Source of the DNA: DASWYT01 sp965246875
GTDB lineage: Bacteria > Pseudomonadota > Alphaproteobacteria > Micavibrionales > SZUA-601
Reading direction: 5' to 3'
NCBI GenBank assembly: GCA_965246875.1
Contig: CBDFFU010000011.1
Location: forward strand, 1-16,061
DNA length: 16,061 nucleotides
This document shows, piece after piece, positions 7,846 through 15,042 of this stretch. The translations under genes and the position numbers were made by a program. Every line of letters begins with the position of its first letter. Position 1 is the first letter of the stretch. A model generated the notes under the pieces. The model was not told where the DNA came from and did no database searches. It saw nothing but the letters and a program-made list of their open reading frames with translations.

Positions 7846-7862
7846 TACAGGCTGTATGCATG
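7841..7862. repeat. Imperfect palindrome at the end of the photolyase gene
   Basis: ATACAG (7845-7850) and CTGTAT (7852-7857) flank a single G, with CATG outside on both sides. It overlaps the photolyase stop codon. There is no T-run, so it is not a standard terminator; it may be an operator or a chance palindrome. Confidence 0.3.
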
Positions 7863-7870
7863 ACAGTTGT

Positions 7871-7895
7871 TTGATCTGGCAAGCCTGCTAAAATC
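7871..7895 (+). promoter_or_regulatory. Possible fumC promoter
   Basis: TTGATC at 7871 is followed 10 bases later by GCTAAAATC at 7887-7895, which resembles the short-spaced housekeeping promoters described in Caulobacter (TTGaCGS, 10-14 bases, GCTANAWC). It lies about 30 bases ahead of the chosen fumC start. The match is partial. Confidence 0.3.
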
Positions 7896-7924
7896 GATTA
7901 TCTTCTGATCATATGAGATCCGCC

Positions 7925-9322
7925 ATGACCCAGACCCGTACCGAAACCGATTCCTTTGGCCCGATTGATGTGCCCGCCGATAAATATTGGGGGGCGCAGA
8001 CGCAGCGGTCGTTGCAGAATTTCAAAATTGGCACGGAAACCCTGTCACGCCCCATGATCCGGGCTTTGGCTATCGTCAAAAAGGCAGCGGCGCAAGCGAA
8101 CACGGATCTGGGGGAACTGGACGGCACGCTGGCCGAAGCCATCGTGCATGCTGCAGATGAGGTGATGGATGGCCGTCACGACCAGAATTTTCCGCTCAAG
8201 GTCTGGCAGACCGGGTCGGGGACGCAGAGCCATATGAACATCAACGAAGTGTTGTCGAACCGCGCCATTGAAATGCTGGGCGGGGTTATGGGGTCGAAAA
8301 AACCGGTGCATCCGAACGACCATGTCAATCGCGGGCAATCGTCGAACGACAGTTTCCCCACCGCCATGCATATCGCCGCCGCCGAAGAAGCGGTGCATGA
8401 ACTAATTCCGGCCCTGGAAGAATTGCATGCGACACTGGATACCAAGGCGCGCGAATTTAAGGACATCATCAAGATCGGCCGCACCCATTTGCAGGATGCG
8501 ACGCCGGTCACCTTGGGCCAGGAATTTTCCGGCTATGCGCAACAATTGAAAAACGGCATCCGCCGTGTGAAAAATACGCTCCCGTTCCTCTATGAATTGG
8601 CGCAAGGCGGTACAGCGGTTGGGACTGGGTTAAACAGTGCCGCTGGCTTTGCCGAAGCGTTTGCGGCCAAAGTCGCTACGATTACTGATCTGCCGTTTGT
8701 GACCGCCCCCAATAAATTTGAAGCCTTGGCCACCCATGATGCCTTGGTCGATTTTCATGGGGTGTTGAATACGCTGGCGACATCCCTGATGAAAATTGCC
8801 AATGACGTGCGCTTGCTGGGCTCTGGCCCGCGTTGCGGTATCGGCGAAATTTCATTGCCGGAGAATGAGCCGGGATCCTCCATCATGCCAGGCAAAGTGA
8901 ACCCGACGCAAAGTGAAGCCTTGACCATGGTCTGCGCGCAAGTCATGGGCAACCAGATAACTGTGACGATTGGCGGCGCCAACGGGCATTTCGAGTTGAA
9001 CGTGTTCAAGCCGGTGATTATTCACAATGTCTTGCAATCCATCCGCCTGATCGCCGATGGTGCGCGGTCATTCAGCCAGAATTGCGTTGTCGGCATTGAA
9101 CCCAATCGTGAGCGCATCACGAAATTATTGAATGACAGTCTGATGCTGGTGACTGCCCTGAACCCGCATATCGGCTATGACAACGCTGCCAAAGTCGCCA
9201 AAAAAGCGCATCATGAGGGCACGACATTGAAAGAGGCGTGTGTGACGTTGGAATTGTTGTCAGCTGAGGATTTTGATCGTCTGGTGAAACCGGAGACGAT
9301 GCTGGGGCCAACAGGAAAATAA
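7925..9322 (+). CDS. fumC: Fumarate hydratase class II
   Basis: Encodes 465 residues from the ATG at 7925, against 467 in E. coli FumC. It interconverts fumarate and malate in the TCA cycle (EC 4.2.1.2) as an oxygen-stable, iron-free homotetramer. An ATG 12 bases upstream (MRSA) is also open; the inner one was chosen because GAG sits 7 bases before it and because it places the catalytic residues at H188 (GRTHLQDA) and S318 (GSSIMPGKVNP), the same numbers as in E. coli. Other hallmarks are DKYWGAQTQRSL at the N terminus, SGTQSHMNINEV and HPNDHVNRGQSSNDSFPTAM. The class signature GSSIMPGKVN is intact at 317-326. It is single, with an unrelated small gene after it, and together with icd in this window marks an oxidative TCA cycle. 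Confidence 0.97.
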   Translation: MTQTRTETDSFGPIDVPADKYWGAQTQRSLQNFKIGTETLSRPMIRALAIVKKAAAQANTDLGELDGTLAEAIVHAADEVMDGRHDQNFPLKVWQTGSGTQSHMNINEVLSNRAIEMLGGVMGSKKPVHPNDHVNRGQSSNDSFPTAMHIAAAEEAVHELIPALEELHATLDTKAREFKDIIKIGRTHLQDATPVTLGQEFSGYAQQLKNGIRRVKNTLPFLYELAQGGTAVGTGLNSAAGFAEAFAAKVATITDLPFVTAPNKFEALATHDALVDFHGVLNTLATSLMKIANDVRLLGSGPRCGIGEISLPENEPGSSIMPGKVNPTQSEALTMVCAQVMGNQITVTIGGANGHFELNVFKPVIIHNVLQSIRLIADGARSFSQNCVVGIEPNRERITKLLNDSLMLVTALNPHIGYDNAAKVAKKAHHEGTTLKEACVTLELLSAEDFDRLVKPETMLGPTGK

Positions 9323-9329
9323 AGAGTAA

Positions 9330-9357
9330 TTGACAAAGCATTACGAACACATAAAAT
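9330..9357 (+). promoter_or_regulatory. Strong sigma-70-like promoter for the 121-residue orphan
   Basis: TTGACA at 9330-9335, a 16-base spacer, and TAAAAT at 9352-9357: the -35 box is exact and the -10 differs from TATAAT in one base. Transcription would start near 9364, giving a leader of about 17 bases with the ribosome site GAGGAG before ATG at 9381. It begins only 7 bases after the fumC stop. Confidence 0.72.
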
Positions 9358-9380
9358 CTTCCCTAGCAGAGGAGAATGCT

Positions 9381-9746
9381 ATGTCTGATAATAAAAAAGA
9401 GGCGTCATTACAGTCAAATTATTCTGTCACGCATGTTTATAGTTGCCATACACCCTGGCGCGGACTGAGCAAAGTCTTTTTTCTGACAACAAAAGAAGGT
9501 GAAGCTAACAAATATCATATCAAAAAAGAGAGAGATGGCATTATAAAAGCCGAAAATGTTGATGATTTTATTAACAGCCATAAAGGATTTTCTCTTGATA
9601 AGCCCGTTCCAATACCGAACACCCATAACCTGTACGTCGATAATAAAGGTGAACTGGTTTTTGCTACCCATGCCACAAAAAATATAGAGTCTAGACAGCA
9701 CACTGGGGTATACATCCCGCAGGCAACGCGTTCTCCAACAAATTAG
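9381..9746 (+). CDS. Orphan small basic protein of unknown function
   Basis: Encodes 121 residues from ATG at 9381, which has GAGGAG at ideal spacing. The frame is open back to a TTG at 9330, but that TTG is the -35 box of the promoter. The protein (MSDNKKEASLQSNYSVTHVYSC...) is polar and rich in Lys, Asn, Ser and Thr, with no signal peptide or membrane segment. The middle (KVFFLTTKEGEANKYHIKKER) and a later stretch (NLYVDNKGELVFATHATKN) suggest beta strands. I recognise no family. Its composition is clearly more AT-rich than fumC beside it, with codon choices such as AAT, AAA and ATA, like the two orphan genes at the right end; this suggests recent gain or weak codon selection. It ends 3 bases from the convergent CHCC zinc-finger gene. 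Confidence 0.75.
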   Translation: MSDNKKEASLQSNYSVTHVYSCHTPWRGLSKVFFLTTKEGEANKYHIKKERDGIIKAENVDDFINSHKGFSLDKPVPIPNTHNLYVDNKGELVFATHATKNIESRQHTGVYIPQATRSPTN

Positions 9747-9749
9747 CTT

Positions 9750-10031
9750 TTAATGCCCGCCGTGTTTCGCATTGGCTGACAACACAAACCGGCGGTCACA
9801 ATAGCTGCAATCGACGAAACCGGCGAATTTATCGACGGTCAGCCAGACCTGGGGGTGGCCAAGACTGTCGCCAACTCCACTGCATGCCACGTGATCGCGA
9901 TCGATGCTGACAATTTCCGGTGGCAAGCGATGCGTTGGCAGCGGTTGCACATACCGGCCATGCGGGCTTGCGATGCCTTCCTCTAATTCTTGCGGTGGCG
10001 ACAGACTGATATCAGGGGTGTTCTTGGCCAT
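9750..10031 (-). CDS. CHCC zinc-finger protein (NDUFS6-like)
   Basis: Encodes 93 residues from ATG at 10031; the open frame extends to a TTG at 10064 but that adds nothing family-like, and GGAG lies 11 bases before the ATG. The C-terminal half is the zf-CHCC domain: C50 (HVACSGVGDSLGHPQVWL), H59, then C75 and C78 (FVDCSYCDRRFVL), giving the Cys-His-Cys-Cys zinc site. The domain is shared with the mitochondrial complex I subunit NDUFS6, and alphaproteobacteria carry short homologues associated with NADH dehydrogenase (family knowledge). The role at complex I is thus likely, but no nuo genes are in the window. The N-terminal half is proline-rich and probably unstructured. It follows the M3 peptidase gene by 58 bases on the same strand and may share its transcript. 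Confidence 0.88.
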   Translation of the reverse strand: MAKNTPDISLSPPQELEEGIASPHGRYVQPLPTHRLPPEIVSIDRDHVACSGVGDSLGHPQVWLTVDKFAGFVDCSYCDRRFVLSANAKHGGH

Positions 10032-10089
10032 GGCGGCAATAACTCCGGTTAAGTAAGGCTGCAATCCGACTGCTGGCCATGATTATAAG

Positions 10090-11805
10090 CTAGTCTGCGA
10101 ATTTTTCCAATTGTTCCATCAAAAACGGCACCAGTTCGCCAACCATTGCCGGTGAGAAATCAAACTTGATGCCGGCGGCTGCAAAGAGTTCCGGCAAAGG
10201 CCGTGTGTAACCCAGCGACAAAGCGGCTTTATATTGTGCAATAGTTTTCGCCGGGTCACGCAAATAATTGCGCCACAGTTGCAAGGCACCCAATTGGGCG
10301 ATGCCGTATTCGATATAGTAAAACGGCATGCCGAACAAATGCCCTTGTTTGTGCCAGAAGCTTTGATATTCCGCGTCCAATCCGCTGCGGTCGATGCCTT
10401 CGGTGGCAAAACGCTTCATGACAGCGACCCAGGCATCATGACGCTGTTCCGGCGTCCAGTCCGGATGTGTGTAAATTTCGTGCTGGAACAAATCAACCTG
10501 CGCGCACCACGGGAAGAAGGCCAAGATACCCGCCAGAAATTCTTCCTGTGCGCGTTTTTTCTCCAGGGTCTCGCCGAAAAAGATCGCCCATTTGTCAAAC
10601 GCAAACAATTCCATCGACATCGACGCAACTTCGGCGATTTCCATCGTGTATTTTTTATAAGCCAGCACCGGCAATTCGTGGCTGAGAATATCATGCGTGG
10701 CATGACCAGCTTCGTGAATGAATGTTGTGACGTCATCCACCTTGGTCGTCACATTCGCGAACATAAACGGCACATGCGTTTCCGACATTTCGTAATTATA
10801 ACCGCCGGGGCGTTTGTGTGGGCGACTATCCAGATCAAGCCGTCCCATTTCGCGTTGCGTACGTACGACATCACCAAACATCGGGTCAATGGCGTCCAGC
10901 ATCAAGACGCCTTTTTCTACCATATCCTCGACGCCATCAAAGGCTTTCAATGCCGGGCGACCCAGTGGGTCACCACTCATGTCCCATGGACGCAAGGCAT
11001 CCAGTTTCATGTGCTTGGCACGTTTGTGATTCAAGCGCGACAGGATCGGCACGATATTTTTCTCGACCGCTTCATGAAACGCAAAGCAATCAGCGGGTGT
11101 ATAATCAAAACGCTGATATGCGTCATGCTGGTAATCGCGGAAATTTTGATAGCCGGCATTCAACGCAATCTGATGCCGTTTTTTCACGATCTGGTCAAAC
11201 AAACCGTCAATTTTGTCTTTGTCCTGCAAACGGCGGCTTTGCAACGCGCGCCAAGCCTCTTCACGTTTGGCACAATCTGGCCAGAACAAACGGTCACCTG
11301 CCTGTTGCGGCGTCAGTGTCTGTCCGTCCAATTCAACCGTCATAGCGCCACGGATCTGGTCAGTCTCTGTTGCCAGCTTATCGATGTCAGTGTCCAGCGA
11401 AATATTATCGCTGCGAAACATGGACGCTTTCAGTTTCAAGCGTTTGAACATCAACGCTTCGGCCGCATCTTGTGGCTGATCAATGAAAGCGCTTGCCAGA
11501 ATTTTTTCATTCAATTTATTGGCCATCTCAGCCAGTGGCGGCTCAATGTGGGTCACAAATTGATCATAGGATTGTTGCGCGATATCGTCATTCGTATGCG
11601 TCGAGCTGCGGATATACCGCCAGGCGCGCTCTTCACCGATCACGGCATCAAATTCACTTTCGTCACGCAAAAATGCGTCGAAAGCCATACGTGTCGTGAT
11701 ATCACGTTCCAGCAGTAATTTTCCAAACGGTTCCAGATCACTCCATTGCGTGACTTTGAAATCAGCAGGCAAGAAACGGCGGGATTTGACGGTGAGATTG
11801 AGCAT
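10090..11805 (-). CDS. M3 family oligoendopeptidase (PepF-like metallopeptidase)
   Basis: Encodes 571 residues, usual for the M3B group. It is a cytoplasmic zinc peptidase cutting short peptides. The zinc site is H364-E365-A-G-H368 (TFIHEAGHATHDILS) with the third ligand E392 in MEIAEVASMSMEL, 24 residues after the second His as expected for M3. The substrate-binding region GIAQLGALQLWRNY and the helical N-terminal half (RFLPADFKVTQWSDLEPF) fit the family. Start at 11805 is the only reasonable ATG (the next is residue 40), yet it has no Shine-Dalgarno site: the 10 bases before it abut a long hairpin (see repeat at 11816-11905). It lies 115 bases after icd on the same strand and ahead of the CHCC gene, so co-transcription is possible. 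Substrate range cannot be read from sequence. Confidence 0.93.
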   Translation of the reverse strand: MLNLTVKSRRFLPADFKVTQWSDLEPFGKLLLERDITTRMAFDAFLRDESEFDAVIGEERAWRYIRSSTHTNDDIAQQSYDQFVTHIEPPLAEMANKLNEKILASAFIDQPQDAAEALMFKRLKLKASMFRSDNISLDTDIDKLATETDQIRGAMTVELDGQTLTPQQAGDRLFWPDCAKREEAWRALQSRRLQDKDKIDGLFDQIVKKRHQIALNAGYQNFRDYQHDAYQRFDYTPADCFAFHEAVEKNIVPILSRLNHKRAKHMKLDALRPWDMSGDPLGRPALKAFDGVEDMVEKGVLMLDAIDPMFGDVVRTQREMGRLDLDSRPHKRPGGYNYEMSETHVPFMFANVTTKVDDVTTFIHEAGHATHDILSHELPVLAYKKYTMEIAEVASMSMELFAFDKWAIFFGETLEKKRAQEEFLAGILAFFPWCAQVDLFQHEIYTHPDWTPEQRHDAWVAVMKRFATEGIDRSGLDAEYQSFWHKQGHLFGMPFYYIEYGIAQLGALQLWRNYLRDPAKTIAQYKAALSLGYTRPLPELFAAAGIKFDFSPAMVGELVPFLMEQLEKFAD

Positions 11806-11815
11806 GGTTCAGATA

Positions 11816-11905
11816 TCGGAAGTCAGAGGTCGGAGGTCAGAAAAGGATAGGCTTTTTCATCCAAATATCAAAGCAAAATTCCGACCTCTGACCTCCGACC
11901 TCCGA
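11816..11905 (-). repeat. Heptamer-built long inverted repeat between icd and the M3 peptidase
   Basis: Arms of 27 bases at 11816-11842 and 11879-11905 match at 23 positions, around a 36-base loop. Each arm is itself a run of a heptamer of the form TCRGARG (TCGGAAG, TCAGAGG, TCGGAGG and so on). All four differences are A/G. Read as minus-strand RNA, three become G-U pairs and only one is an A-C clash; as plus-strand RNA three of four are clashes. The structure therefore fits a hairpin in the direction icd to peptidase, ending 10 bases before the peptidase start codon. It lacks a terminal U-run. Confidence 0.85.
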
Positions 11906-11926
11906 ATAACGGCAATGCCGTTATTC
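11904..11926. repeat. Palindrome spanning the icd stop codon
   Basis: GAATAACGGCA at 11904-11914 and its complement TGCCGTTATTC at 11916-11926 flank one base, a perfect 11-base stem in DNA. The icd stop codon (11921-11923) lies in it, and it shares two bases with the neighbouring heptamer arm. No T-run follows on either strand. It may help protect or end the icd message. Confidence 0.8.
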
Positions 11927-13369
11927 CCCCTGCCCGGCGGAAAATCCTTTTTCCCCGTCATAGAGGAACAGCTGTTCCATTTTAATAATCGCCAGATCAG
12001 CGGCGGCGATGCGTTGCAGTAAAGCTAGTGTTTCGGACACATCAGCCGACGTTTTCGCATCCGCCGATTTCAAAAAGCGGCAGCTCATGTGCGGCGTATA
12101 TGCGCTTTGCCAAGTGCCATGGGGCCAGAGTTTCAAGCCGCGGGTGCTGATCATGGTCAATTGAAAGGGGGGTGCCAATGCGTTCAACGCGTCAGCCAAA
12201 TGATCGGGATCAGTTTTAGATTCGATATACACATCCATCCCCACCAATGTCTTTTCGACACCAACGGTTGGCTTCACCTCTTTGATCACGATTTTTTTCG
12301 CGTCAGCCGGATAATCTGCTGCCGTCAATGTGCTAGGTGTCTGACCTAAACGGTCAATCACGGCCTGCGAAAATTCGTCGGTGCCGACACGCTTTTTACT
12401 GGTCTCGGCATTGTAGATATCACCCGTATGAATGCCCTCTTCCAGTGTTTTCAACCAGGCATTATGGACGCGGGTGGCGACATCGCTTTGGCCGATATGC
12501 ACCAGCATTTGAATACCCGCCAACAATAATCCCGATGGGTTAGCAATGCCTTTGCCCGCGATGTCCGGTGCCGAACCATGCACCGCTTCAAACATCGCTT
12601 CCTTCAACCCGATATTCGCCGAACCACCGAGACCAACAGATCCCATCACTTCGGCGGCCACGTCGGAAATAATGTCACCATACAAGTTCGGCGCGACGAC
12701 CACATCGAAGCGTTCCGGGTCGGCGGCGATTTTGGCGGTGCCGATATCGATGATCATGCGGTCCTGTTCGATCTCCGGATATTCGGCAGCGATTTCCTGG
12801 AACACTTTATAAAACAAGCCGTCCGTCATTTTCATGATGTTGTCTTTGATCATGCAGGTCACTTTTTTGCGGCCATTGGCGCGCGCATATTCAAACGCAT
12901 AGCGGTTGATTTTTTCACAGCCCGGTCGCGTGATCAGTTTCAAATCTTCCATCACATCGGCGGTGTGGCGGTATTCAATACCCGCATAGAGATCTTCTTC
13001 ATTCTCGCGAATGATGACCATGTTCATTTTGGGAAAATGCGTTTTGACGAAGGGCGAATAAGCCTGATAAGGACGGACATTGGCAAATAATCCCAACGTC
13101 TTCCGCGTGGTCACATTCAAGCTTTTATACCCGCCGCCGAAGGGCGTGGTGATAGGTGCTTTGAGAAACACGCCCGTGCGGCGGATCGACTCCCAGTCTT
13201 TTTCCTCAATGCCAGCCGTCACGCCGCGGAGGTAAACTTTTTCACCGATTTCGATGGTATCGATCTCCAATTGCGCGCCCGCTGCTTCCAGAATTTTCAG
13301 CGTGGCCGCCATGATTTCGGGGCCAATGCCGTCACCATGGGCGACTGTGATCGGGGTTTTCGTCGTCAT
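11921..13369 (-). CDS. icd: Isocitrate dehydrogenase, long Rickettsia/Thermus type
   Basis: Encodes 482 residues, longer than E. coli Icd (416) because of an added C-terminal domain of about 130 residues (after about 350), as in the Rickettsia and Thermus enzymes. It oxidises and decarboxylates isocitrate to 2-oxoglutarate in the TCA cycle. Seen in order: HGDGIGPEIM (11-20), substrate loop YKSLNVTTRKTLGLFANVRP (81-100) with S83, N85, R89 and R99, R121 and Y128 in RENEEDLYAGIE, K175 in IKDN, and metal ligands D232 and D236 in NLYGDIISDVAAE. The coenzyme loop reads HGSAPDIAGKGIANP (264-278). D269-I270 stand where E. coli has Lys344-Tyr345, a pair usually tied to NAD use, so the cofactor is open. 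ATG at 13369 follows GGAG by 6 bases. The gene is followed by a palindrome over its stop codon. Confidence 0.94.
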   Translation of the reverse strand: MTTKTPITVAHGDGIGPEIMAATLKILEAAGAQLEIDTIEIGEKVYLRGVTAGIEEKDWESIRRTGVFLKAPITTPFGGGYKSLNVTTRKTLGLFANVRPYQAYSPFVKTHFPKMNMVIIRENEEDLYAGIEYRHTADVMEDLKLITRPGCEKINRYAFEYARANGRKKVTCMIKDNIMKMTDGLFYKVFQEIAAEYPEIEQDRMIIDIGTAKIAADPERFDVVVAPNLYGDIISDVAAEVMGSVGLGGSANIGLKEAMFEAVHGSAPDIAGKGIANPSGLLLAGIQMLVHIGQSDVATRVHNAWLKTLEEGIHTGDIYNAETSKKRVGTDEFSQAVIDRLGQTPSTLTAADYPADAKKIVIKEVKPTVGVEKTLVGMDVYIESKTDPDHLADALNALAPPFQLTMISTRGLKLWPHGTWQSAYTPHMSCRFLKSADAKTSADVSETLALLQRIAAADLAIIKMEQLFLYDGEKGFSAGQGE

Positions 13370-13441
13370 ATCATACTCCTGTCAAATATCACATCGACTT
13401 TACGCGACAGGCGTTAAATTCCAGCTAACGGCTTGATTCTG

Positions 13442-13759
13442 TTACGGACAGGGAAAGCGGCTTTGCAGAATCGCCTGCACACTGGTCATCGCATCAAGGG
13501 GTTGATTGGGTGTTTGATCCCAGGCGCGGCGGATATTGACGGTTAAGGTTTCTGGCCCGATCTGCGGGCTGAGACAGGCTTGTTTTTGCTGTTGCAGACT
13601 GTCGGCTACGCCCATGAGATAACCGGAACATAAGCCTGCATCAATATCATACGTGCTGTTACACAGATTTTGCAGATAAGCCGTGGTATACAGTGGGCCG
13701 GCAGCCTGAGCCATGACAGGTAGCAGCAGCACACCGAGTGCATAAAAGGCGTAACGCAT
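13442..13759 (-). CDS. Exported Rap1a/Tai-like protein
   Basis: Encodes 105 residues from ATG at 13759 with AGGG 7 bases ahead. The frame is open 17 codons further, but the inner ATG begins a clean signal peptide, MRYAFYALGVLLLPVMAQA, cut after about residue 19. The mature part has four cysteines, C33, C44, C62 and C104, in the pattern of the Rap1a/Tai domain: NLC...LCSGYLMGVAD...QACLSP...PLDAMTSVQAILQSRFPC. Founding members in Serratia are periplasmic immunity proteins against type VI secreted amidases; many relatives are orphans of unknown role (family knowledge). No effector or secretion gene is near, so an immunity role is not supported here. It is divergent from the ghrA-like gene with 71 bases between. 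Confidence 0.75.
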   Translation of the reverse strand: MRYAFYALGVLLLPVMAQAAGPLYTTAYLQNLCNSTYDIDAGLCSGYLMGVADSLQQQKQACLSPQIGPETLTVNIRRAWDQTPNQPLDAMTSVQAILQSRFPCP

Positions 13760-13830
13760 GACAATTCCCTGCTGTTCAAATCCGGATCTTGTTTTATCAT
13801 GCTTTGTCACGATCCCAAAGGACCTTAGCC

Positions 13831-14760
13831 ATGGCTATTCTATTTACTGCGAATGATTACAGCCGCGATGCGCTGGCGGAGAAAACCAAACAGCAGATGG
13901 CCGGTTACGATCTGCGCGTATGGCCGGATATCGGCAATCCGGATGAGATCACCTATGTAATTGCAACCGGCACGGCGCCAACCGCCCATTTTCAAAACTT
14001 GGCCAATCTCAAAGCGATTTTTCTGACGGCGGCGGGTGTGGACGCAATTGTTGCGACACCCGATCTGCCCGATGTGCCGATCGTGCGCTGTGTCAATGGG
14101 AGTTTAAGCAGTGGCATGGCCGAGTACGTCGTGTATCAGACGCTGAAATATCACCGTGATTTTCACGTTTATGACCGGCAACAGCGTGATCATGTCTGGC
14201 GGCAGCACAAACAGAGGCCCGCTGGCCAGCGCGTGGTGGGCGTCATGGGTGTTGGTGAAATGGGAATTGCGTGTCTGGACGCGCTCAAACCGTTCGGGTT
14301 TCAATTGCGCGGGTGGAGCCGATCTCCCAAACACATTGACGGCGTCACAAGTTTTGCCGGCCAAGCTGCATTGCCGGAGTTTTTAGCCGTGTGTTCGATC
14401 GTGATTTGCGTGTTGCCGTTGACCGACGAAACACGCGGCATTTTGTGCCGCGGGAATTTGCGGCATCTGCCGCAGGGAGCGTTTGTGATCAATGCCGGCC
14501 GCGGCGGACATATGGTAGAGAGCGATATTGTAGCGTTGCTGGATAACAGTCATTTGGCCGGTGTGGCTTTGGATGTTTTTCCCACCGAACCGCTCCCTGC
14601 AGGCAATCCGTTATGGTCGCACCCAAACATCTCTATCACACCGCACATTGCGTCAATTACCGATTTCGGTGCATTGTGCGCCGACATCAAAATGCAAATC
14701 GCCGCGGTTGAACGCGGCGAGCGTTTACGGAATGTTGTGGATTTGAAAAAAGGATACTAA
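13831..14760 (+). CDS. ghrA: Glyoxylate/hydroxypyruvate reductase A-like 2-hydroxyacid dehydrogenase
   Basis: Encodes 309 residues (E. coli GhrA has 312) from ATG at 13831, with AAGGA 8 bases ahead; the frame is open 14 codons further but that stretch overlaps the divergent promoter. GhrA reduces glyoxylate to glycolate and hydroxypyruvate to glycerate with NADPH. The Rossmann motif is GVMGVGEMG (137-145), followed by GWSRSPKHIDGV, where the Arg-Ser-Arg-like basic pocket suits NADPH. Catalytic residues of the family are R224 (NAGRGGHMVE), E253 (DVFPTEPLP) and H272 (TPHIAS). The C-terminal VVDLKKGY matches the GhrA type rather than GhrB or PGDH. The real substrate may be another short 2-keto acid. 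No terminator with a clear U-run follows; the convergent 68-residue gene ends 6 bases on. Confidence 0.9.
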   Translation: MAILFTANDYSRDALAEKTKQQMAGYDLRVWPDIGNPDEITYVIATGTAPTAHFQNLANLKAIFLTAAGVDAIVATPDLPDVPIVRCVNGSLSSGMAEYVVYQTLKYHRDFHVYDRQQRDHVWRQHKQRPAGQRVVGVMGVGEMGIACLDALKPFGFQLRGWSRSPKHIDGVTSFAGQAALPEFLAVCSIVICVLPLTDETRGILCRGNLRHLPQGAFVINAGRGGHMVESDIVALLDNSHLAGVALDVFPTEPLPAGNPLWSHPNISITPHIASITDFGALCADIKMQIAAVERGERLRNVVDLKKGY

Positions 14761-14766
14761 AAAAAT

Positions 14767-14973
14767 TTATAAATAAGGAATAATTTGTTTTGGCGTTTTT
14801 CCTATATCTTCAATGCGAACCATAGTTCCATCTCCATTAAGATGAAGCTTTGTGATGACCGGCTGTTCACTAAAAAAGTCACGTGCTGTAGACAGTAGCT
14901 GGGTTTTTTTGCCCGCTGATGCATCCACTGAAACTTCTTCTTCCAATGATTTATGCGCTGATTTTGATGTCAT
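14767..14973 (-). CDS. Orphan 68-residue protein
   Basis: Encodes 68 residues (MTSKSAHKSLEEEVSVDASAG...) from ATG at 14973 with a strong ribosome site, AAGGAG, 7 bases ahead, which supports expression despite the small size. The N-terminal 25 residues are polar and probably disordered; LLSTARDFFSEQP looks like a helix, and VITKLHLNGDGTMVRIEDIG like two strands around a turn. No family is recognised, and there is no signal peptide or membrane segment. It lies 69 bases downstream of the alpha-CTD protein gene on the same strand, with a TTGACATAG motif in the gap, so it may have its own promoter. Its AT-rich composition matches that neighbour and the orphan at 9381. Confidence 0.7.
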   Translation of the reverse strand: MTSKSAHKSLEEEVSVDASAGKKTQLLSTARDFFSEQPVITKLHLNGDGTMVRIEDIGKTPKQIIPYL

Positions 14974-14995
14974 AGTGAATCTCCTTCTCAGCTAA

Positions 14996-15024
14996 AGCTA
15001 AACGCAAAAAATTTTCTATGTCAA
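14996..15024 (-). promoter_or_regulatory. Candidate promoter of the 68-residue gene
   Basis: On the minus strand TTGACA (15019-15024) is followed after 17 bases by TTAGCT or, with an 18-base spacer, TAGCTT. The -35 is exact and the -10 poor. The TTGACATAG context is identical to that upstream of the alpha-CTD gene. Confidence 0.45.
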
Positions 15025-15042
15025 CACAATTATATGGGTCTA

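Noticed and set aside
9330..9380. TTG at 9330 as start of the orphan gene
   Set aside because: This TTG is the -35 hexamer of a near-consensus promoter and has no ribosome site, whereas ATG at 9381 has GAGGAG at ideal spacing.
10234..11718. A 494-codon open frame on the plus strand
   Set aside because: It lies wholly opposite the M3 peptidase, whose HEAGH motif and full-length family match are clear. The reverse frame has no domain and is rich in odd Phe/His/Arg runs, as expected of an antisense shadow.
11816..11905. CRISPR-like or standard intrinsic terminator reading of the heptamer region
   Set aside because: The repeats are contiguous heptamers without spacers, and neither arm is followed by a T-run, so neither label fits.
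12578..13090. A 170-codon open frame on the plus strand over icd
   Set aside because: Antisense to the conserved active-site region of isocitrate dehydrogenase; no domain or ribosome site.
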